Shown here piece after piece: positions 7,086 through 10,476 of a DNA stretch of 10,476 nt. The number at the start of each line of letters is the position of its first letter. Within the stretch, counting starts at the first letter, position 1. Source of the stretch: Alphaproteobacteria bacterium (GTDB lineage: Bacteria > Pseudomonadota > Alphaproteobacteria > Micavibrionales > SZUA-601); contig QKJH01000053.1 in assembly GCA_003250865.1 (NCBI GenBank), forward strand, positions 1 through 10,476, in the 5' to 3' direction. Position numbers and translations under genes: made by a program. The notes beneath the pieces were generated by a model, which had not been told where the DNA came from, searched no databases, and saw only the letters and a program-made list of their open reading frames with translations.

Positions 7086-8597
7086 ATGGATAACGACAAA
7101 GAAAATCAGGATAACGAATCCCCGATTCAAAGCGTAGACATTGATATGGGTGGTGAAGAGCCACAACAAAGCTCTGAGACAGCCCCCGAGGAGAAAACCC
7201 CGGACGCTGAAACTGCGGATGGTTTGAATGAGGTTGTTTCTGAAGAAGAAAGCGTTGAAGCCGAAGGGCAGGAGCTTTTTGATGCCTATGAAGGCGATGT
7301 TAGCATGGATGTTCCTGCAGCCTCCCCTAAAAACAAGAAGCTATCCGTTTATATTGGTAGTGTGGCGGTGATTTTGGCTTTGGCAGCTACGGGCTATGTC
7401 TATTTGTCCTCTTCATCTTCCCCTTCCGTACCTGATTATGCTGTAAAACCTGCCGAACCAGCCGTAGAGATTCCTGCACCTGTTTTTCAAGAAACGGAAA
7501 ATCAGGCACCTGCGGATTTTCCTGAGACGGGTGTTCTTAATAACATTGACGATGTTTCACAGCTGGTTGAAAATAGCGCTTCCGATCCCAGTCAGGATGT
7601 ACAGAGCATTGATTTCGGACAACCTCCCCTCCCCGTTCCGATGAGTGGTGATGCAGATGTACAAAATGAAGCCCAGCCCGATCAAATGGTAGATGAAATC
7701 TTGAATGAGGTAGCTGCCGAGACGGAGCAGGCTGTTTCTGTTCCCGATATAGATGAAACAATAATGCCTTCTGTGTCAGATAATATGGTTGATAGCCAAA
7801 CAATGGCCATGCCTTCACCGGACACGGAAGAAGCGCCCCCGGTAGATATTGACTTTGCTGAGTCAGCCGAGACAACAGACGTTACTACTCTTTCAGCGGC
7901 GGAGCCTGTGGATATGGAAGAAAATAGTAATCTTCCTATGCCTGAGAACGTTGAAAGTCTGGAAGAACAAGCAACCGTCATAGAAACAAAAGATGCTCCG
8001 GTTGAAAATGGTGTTACAACACCAGATGTTTCCGCTTCTGAAGTGACTGAAGAGTCCAGCAATGTTAAGAATAAGAATATTGAGCCAGAAACATTATCGT
8101 CAGAGGATGCTACAGCAGATGAGCCGGTTGAATCAACAACGCCCGAAGCAACGGAAGTCGAAGGCACAAAACCGGTTGAGGAAATCGAACCAATTGTTGA
8201 AGCAGATGCTCCAGAGTTGACAGCAGAAACGATTAAGCCGACAGATACATTAAATGTTACAGAAGAAGAGAAACAAACTGAACCTGCTACAACGGTAGAG
8301 GAAGTACCTGTTGCCGAGAAAGCCGTTGTACAGGAAGAAGTCCCGCCCAAACAGGTCGAATCACCTGTAAAATCAGAACCGGTAAAACAGCCGGTTGCTT
8401 CCCAAAAACAACCTTCACAATGGGTACTGCGTTCTGCGCAATTGGGTGTTGCGTGGGTGTCTCGCTCTGATGGTTCCGGCGACTTGATACGGATTGCCGA
8501 AGGTCAGAAACACCCGCAGTTAGGCACAATCAAGCGCATTGCTCCCATTAACGGCCGTTGGGTTATTGAAGGGACAAAAGGAAAGATTGAACAATAA
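7086..8597 (+). CDS. DotF/IcmG-like (TraP-like) bitopic inner-membrane protein with a very long acidic linker
   Basis: The 503-residue product has an acidic cytoplasmic tail (1-80, over a quarter Asp/Glu), positively charged PKNKK (81-85), one membrane segment (86-107), and about 330 residues of low-complexity periplasmic linker rich in Glu, Pro, Val, Thr and Ala, almost certainly disordered. It ends in a compact domain (about 445-503): W-V-L-R-S-A-x-L-G-V-A-W-V, then L-I-R-I-A-E-G, L-G-T-I-K-R-I, and G-R-W-V-I-E-G-T-K-G-K-I. Topology and the slot directly after dotG match DotF/IcmG and TraP, which contact the secretion core from the inner membrane. The assignment rests on position and architecture because the linker carries no family signal. 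Legionella DotF is about 270 residues, so this version is nearly doubled, all of it in the linker. AGGAT (7076-7080) precedes the ATG; 36 bp follow the dotG stop. Confidence 0.72.
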   Translation: MDNDKENQDNESPIQSVDIDMGGEEPQQSSETAPEEKTPDAETADGLNEVVSEEESVEAEGQELFDAYEGDVSMDVPAASPKNKKLSVYIGSVAVILALAATGYVYLSSSSSPSVPDYAVKPAEPAVEIPAPVFQETENQAPADFPETGVLNNIDDVSQLVENSASDPSQDVQSIDFGQPPLPVPMSGDADVQNEAQPDQMVDEILNEVAAETEQAVSVPDIDETIMPSVSDNMVDSQTMAMPSPDTEEAPPVDIDFAESAETTDVTTLSAAEPVDMEENSNLPMPENVESLEEQATVIETKDAPVENGVTTPDVSASEVTEESSNVKNKNIEPETLSSEDATADEPVESTTPEATEVEGTKPVEEIEPIVEADAPELTAETIKPTDTLNVTEEEKQTEPATTVEEVPVAEKAVVQEEVPPKQVESPVKSEPVKQPVASQKQPSQWVLRSAQLGVAWVSRSDGSGDLIRIAEGQKHPQLGTIKRIAPINGRWVIEGTKGKIEQ

Positions 8598-8701
8598 GCC
8601 AAACAGGCAAAAGGTTAATTTTTCCATAATTTAATTTTATTGTAATTTTGAATAAAATGTGAGATAATTCAATAAATGGGTTGTGTAGGAGCGTATATAA
8701 T
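8598..8701 (+). promoter_or_regulatory. Intergenic region with a candidate sigma70-like promoter for the membrane-protein genes
   Basis: Within this AT-rich 104-bp gap, TTGTAA (8640-8645) and GATAAT (8663-8668) are separated by exactly 17 bp, matching the consensus at four and five of six positions. Transcription would start around 8675, leaving a short leader with AGGAG (8687-8691) ten bases before the ATG at 8702. An A/T-only inverted repeat (8634-8641 with 8651-8658) overlaps the -35. No GC-rich hairpin followed by a T tract is seen after the stop at 8597, so read-through from the upstream genes is also likely. Confidence 0.42.
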
Positions 8702-9964
8702 ATGAATATTAATAAAGCTCGAAAAACAAGCAATAAATTCTGGATGTTACCGCTTCTGGTAACGGTTGTTTTGTTTCCTGTAACAGCGTTTGCTCAGGAT
8801 TCGGGTAATGAGCTGATGGAAATCATTTTGGGCCAAACATCACTTGTGCCCAAATTCCTGTCTGTCGGTGCTTATGTAATTGCGATATGGTTTGCTATTA
8901 CTGGCTTGGTCGGATTGAAAAGCGCCAATGAAAGCGGCGGCCGTTCGCCTTTGCGTAGTCCGCTGTTTCGTCTGTTAATTGGTGGCTTTTTCCTCTCTCT
9001 AGGCGCTTTATTGACTTATCTGGTTGAAACGGTTGCTGTAAATGATGCCGCTGTAACCGGTTCGCCTTCTACTGCAAATGTAGCAGCTAACACATTGGGC
9101 GGTATGATGCAAAATACCATGTCCAATATTGGAATAATTCCATTTTTCCTGTCAGCTATTGCCTATTTCAGTGCAATTTTCTTCGCGATTTCCGGCTTGC
9201 TTAAGTTGCAAGACTATATCGAGGATCCCAGCCGTAATCAAATTTCAACTGCCATTATGCGTCTTTTTGGTGCTGGATTCCTTTTGACGCTGCCGACTGT
9301 TGTAGGTGTTGTGATTAACACGTTTGGTGGCAACTCTGACAAGACAGGAAACTGCTTTAACGGTGGGAGCACGGGCGCTTCGGATTGTGGTGCGTGGTCT
9401 GTCAATGCGGTAAGTGGAAATGGTTTTGATGCAGTTTTGGCCAATATTGTAAATAATATAGCACCGCCTCTAATGCAATATGCCTTACCAGCGTTCTGTT
9501 ACTTTGTTGGCATTATTTTTGTTGCTGTCTGTCTGTATCGTTTAGCGATTGCGTCTAGCGATGCTTCACGTGCCCCGGGCAGTTTTGGCACATTTGTTAC
9601 CTTGTTTGTTGGCGCCGCATTCTTGTCTTTTGCGCATATGATTGCATATACTCGCGGCACGATATTTGATACAGGAACGGTTTATAACCAAATGCAGTTT
9701 GTCAGCTCGAATCCAATGGATCCGCAAATGCAGGCTCGTGCAATTGCCGCATTTACAGCTGTTTTGGTTTTTTTAAGGATTGTAGGCTATATTAGCTTTG
9801 CAAGAGGATTGTTCATTCTGCGCGCTTTCGGTGAAGGTCGTTCAGGAGGTTCAATTATGGGAGCAGTAACCCATATAATCGCCGGCGGTATGTTGGCCAA
9901 TTTAGGTGCATTACTTAATGCGGTTCAAAATACTACCGGTATTAAAGTCTTTGACTTTGTTTAA
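8702..9964 (+). CDS. Three-module IcmD/IcmD/IcmC-like polytopic membrane protein (occupies the dotE/icmC slot)
   Basis: The 420-residue product begins with a signal peptide (hydrophobic 13-30, AFA before Q32) and contains three related hairpin-type membrane modules. Module 1 (36-112) closely matches the free-standing IcmD encoded just downstream: N-x-x-M-E, GAY, FAITGL (64-69) and LFRLLIGG (88-95) are shared. Module 2 (136-210) repeats the plan with FAISGLLKLQ (161-170) and MRLFGAGF. Module 3 (247-415) is longer and IcmC/DotE-like: PPLMQYALPAF.Y..G, LY-R-L, a Gly-rich stretch, FLRIVGYISFARGLF and HIIAGGMLANLGALL. Two cysteines (218, 229) lie in a Gly/Ser-rich loop. IcmC, IcmD and IcmV of Legionella are known to be related small membrane proteins, with IcmC under 200 residues; here they seem fused. 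The ATG at 8702 is chosen for its AGGAG and signal peptide; a TTG at 8681 in frame is unlikely. Confidence 0.82.
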   Translation: MNINKARKTSNKFWMLPLLVTVVLFPVTAFAQDSGNELMEIILGQTSLVPKFLSVGAYVIAIWFAITGLVGLKSANESGGRSPLRSPLFRLLIGGFFLSLGALLTYLVETVAVNDAAVTGSPSTANVAANTLGGMMQNTMSNIGIIPFFLSAIAYFSAIFFAISGLLKLQDYIEDPSRNQISTAIMRLFGAGFLLTLPTVVGVVINTFGGNSDKTGNCFNGGSTGASDCGAWSVNAVSGNGFDAVLANIVNNIAPPLMQYALPAFCYFVGIIFVAVCLYRLAIASSDASRAPGSFGTFVTLFVGAAFLSFAHMIAYTRGTIFDTGTVYNQMQFVSSNPMDPQMQARAIAAFTAVLVFLRIVGYISFARGLFILRAFGEGRSGGSIMGAVTHIIAGGMLANLGALLNAVQNTTGIKVFDFV

Positions 9965-9986
9965 TTTTTTCATAAGGAGAAAAGAA

Positions 9987-10352
9987 ATGAAAAATCTGTA
10001 CAATGTAGCTGCTTTTGCCACCACCATGTTGGTTATGGGTAAAGCACACGCTAACGGTGCTAACGATGCTATGGAACAAATTACCACAGCATCCAGCGGT
10101 ATTCCTAATTTTATGATGATTGGTGCCTACATCATGGGTATCGGCTTTGCCATCACCGGTCTTCTGAAAGTTAAAGAAGCTGTTGAAAATCCGGGTAAAG
10201 AATCCATCAAAGACGGTTTGTTCCGTTTGCTGATTGGTGGCGGTTTGCTCGCTTTGGGTACCATCATGAGCTACATGGTTGACACAGCTGCCGAAACACG
10301 TACGGCACAAGTTGACTTGGCTACTTTGGATACTTTGGACTTCAATCAATAA
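9987..10352 (+). CDS. icmD: IcmD/DotP (TraR-like) small inner-membrane component of the type IVB secretion system
   Basis: The 121-residue product has a cleavable signal peptide (AHA before N23) and two membrane segments: about 41-60 (MMIGAYIMGIGFAITGLL) and about 79-100 (LFRLLIGGGLLALGTIMSYM), joined by a charged loop with ENPGKESIKD. Size, topology and the FAITGL and RLLIGG motifs fit IcmD/DotP, an essential inner-membrane T4BSS protein of unknown mechanism. It closely resembles module 1 of the preceding gene, so the two share ancestry by duplication. The start at 9987 is set by AAGGAG (9974-9979), seven bases upstream, the strongest ribosome binding site in the block. Eleven of 13 glycines use GGT, a bias that suggests high expression. 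It begins 22 bp after the preceding stop. Confidence 0.9.
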   Translation: MKNLYNVAAFATTMLVMGKAHANGANDAMEQITTASSGIPNFMMIGAYIMGIGFAITGLLKVKEAVENPGKESIKDGLFRLLIGGGLLALGTIMSYMVDTAAETRTAQVDLATLDTLDFNQ

Positions 10353-10361
10353 GAGCAAAGT

Positions 10362-10476
10362 ATGAAATACCAACCGATTATATTGGGCACGGGCCGGGAG
10401 GGAACCGGTCTTTCCAAGAAATCATCCGGTGTTAATAATGCGAACCCTCAGGAAATGAGGGTTCGTGTTCTTGAGC
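10362..10476 (+). CDS. 5' end of the next gene, in the icmJ/dotN (TraT-like) position; truncated by the window
   Basis: An ATG nine bases after the icmD stop opens a frame that runs to the window edge (38 codons, basic and Gly/Asn/Ser-rich, ending in PQEMRVRVLE). The ribosome binding site is weak (GAGCAAAG, 10353-10360). In Legionella and IncI systems the gene after icmD is icmJ/dotN, a small zinc-binding protein that joins the coupling complex. The E-M-R-V-R-V-L-E ending resembles the helix that often precedes the first Cys-x-x-Cys of HNH/zinc-ribbon proteins, consistent with that identity but not showing it. No cysteine is yet visible in the fragment. Confidence 0.5.
   Translation, partial: MKYQPIILGTGREGTGLSKKSSGVNNANPQEMRVRVLE
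10441..10465 (+). other. Strong RNA hairpin inside the start of the last gene
   Basis: CGAACCCTCA (10441-10450) and TGAGGGTTCG (10456-10465) pair perfectly over 10 bp with a GGAAA loop. It lies 88 bp after the icmD stop. The following bases (TGTTCTTGAGC) have only a broken T tract, so it is a poor intrinsic terminator. It could attenuate transcription, protect the 3' end of an abundant icmD transcript, or limit translation of the next gene. Confidence 0.5.

Noticed and set aside
7682..8350. A 222-codon minus-strand open frame rich in Ser, Val and Thr inside the dotF-like gene
   Set aside because: It is the antisense shadow of a GA-rich low-complexity coding stretch: no ribosome binding site, no domain, and composition explained entirely by the plus-strand codons.
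8696..8701. A perfect TATAAT directly before the ATG at 8702
   Set aside because: Transcription from it would begin inside the coding sequence and lose the ribosome binding site; there is no -35 at the right distance.
9906..9986. A 27-codon upstream extension of icmD overlapping the end of the preceding gene
   Set aside because: AAGGAG at 9974-9979 and a normal signal peptide fix the start at 9987.
1..10476. CRISPR arrays, insertion sequences, tRNA or rRNA genes
   Set aside because: No regularly spaced repeats, transposase genes or RNA-gene signatures were seen on either strand.

Overview
The window looks like chromosomal or large-plasmid DNA of a Gram-negative bacterium (Pseudomonadota): most genes encode exported or inner-membrane proteins with classical signal peptides, and they spell out part of a type IVB secretion system (T4BSS, the Dot/Icm or IncI-Tra family). 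Base composition is moderate to AT-leaning, with very AT-rich intergenic DNA. The sequence alone does not fix the class. The short DotG and the rearranged surroundings argue against a close Legionella relative; an alphaproteobacterial host is possible but is only a guess.

Layout. (1) 1-946, plus strand: a TPR plus SAM-methyltransferase gene whose reading frame is open to the left edge, so it may be 5'-truncated. (2) 957-3661, minus strand: two adjacent genes for exported, helical, cysteine-containing proteins that are clear paralogues of each other. They converge on the methyltransferase and diverge from the secretion genes. By size, export signal and context they could be IcmX/TraW-like T4BSS parts, but this is not proven. 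(3) 3662-3857: an AT-rich divergent promoter region with an 8-bp dyad whose arms lie 30 bp apart centre to centre. (4) 3858-10352, plus strand: dotI/icmL, dotH/icmK, dotG/icmE, a dotF/icmG-like gene, a long multi-module membrane protein in the dotE/icmC slot, and icmD/dotP, in the same order as the Legionella icmL-K-E-G-C-D block and IncI traM-N-O-P-Q-R. (5) 10362 to the right edge: the start of another gene in the icmJ/dotN slot, containing a strong hairpin.

How the genes fit together. DotH and DotG would build the outer-membrane core and the channel crossing the envelope. The DotF-like protein would attach to that core from the inner membrane. DotI belongs to the inner-membrane complex. The IcmC/IcmD-type proteins are small polytopic inner-membrane parts of unknown mechanism. 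The ATPases, coupling proteins, DotA, DotC and DotD are not in the window. The most unusual gene is at 8702-9964: it encodes what appears to be a tandem fusion of two IcmD-like modules and one IcmC-like module, followed at once by a free-standing IcmD.
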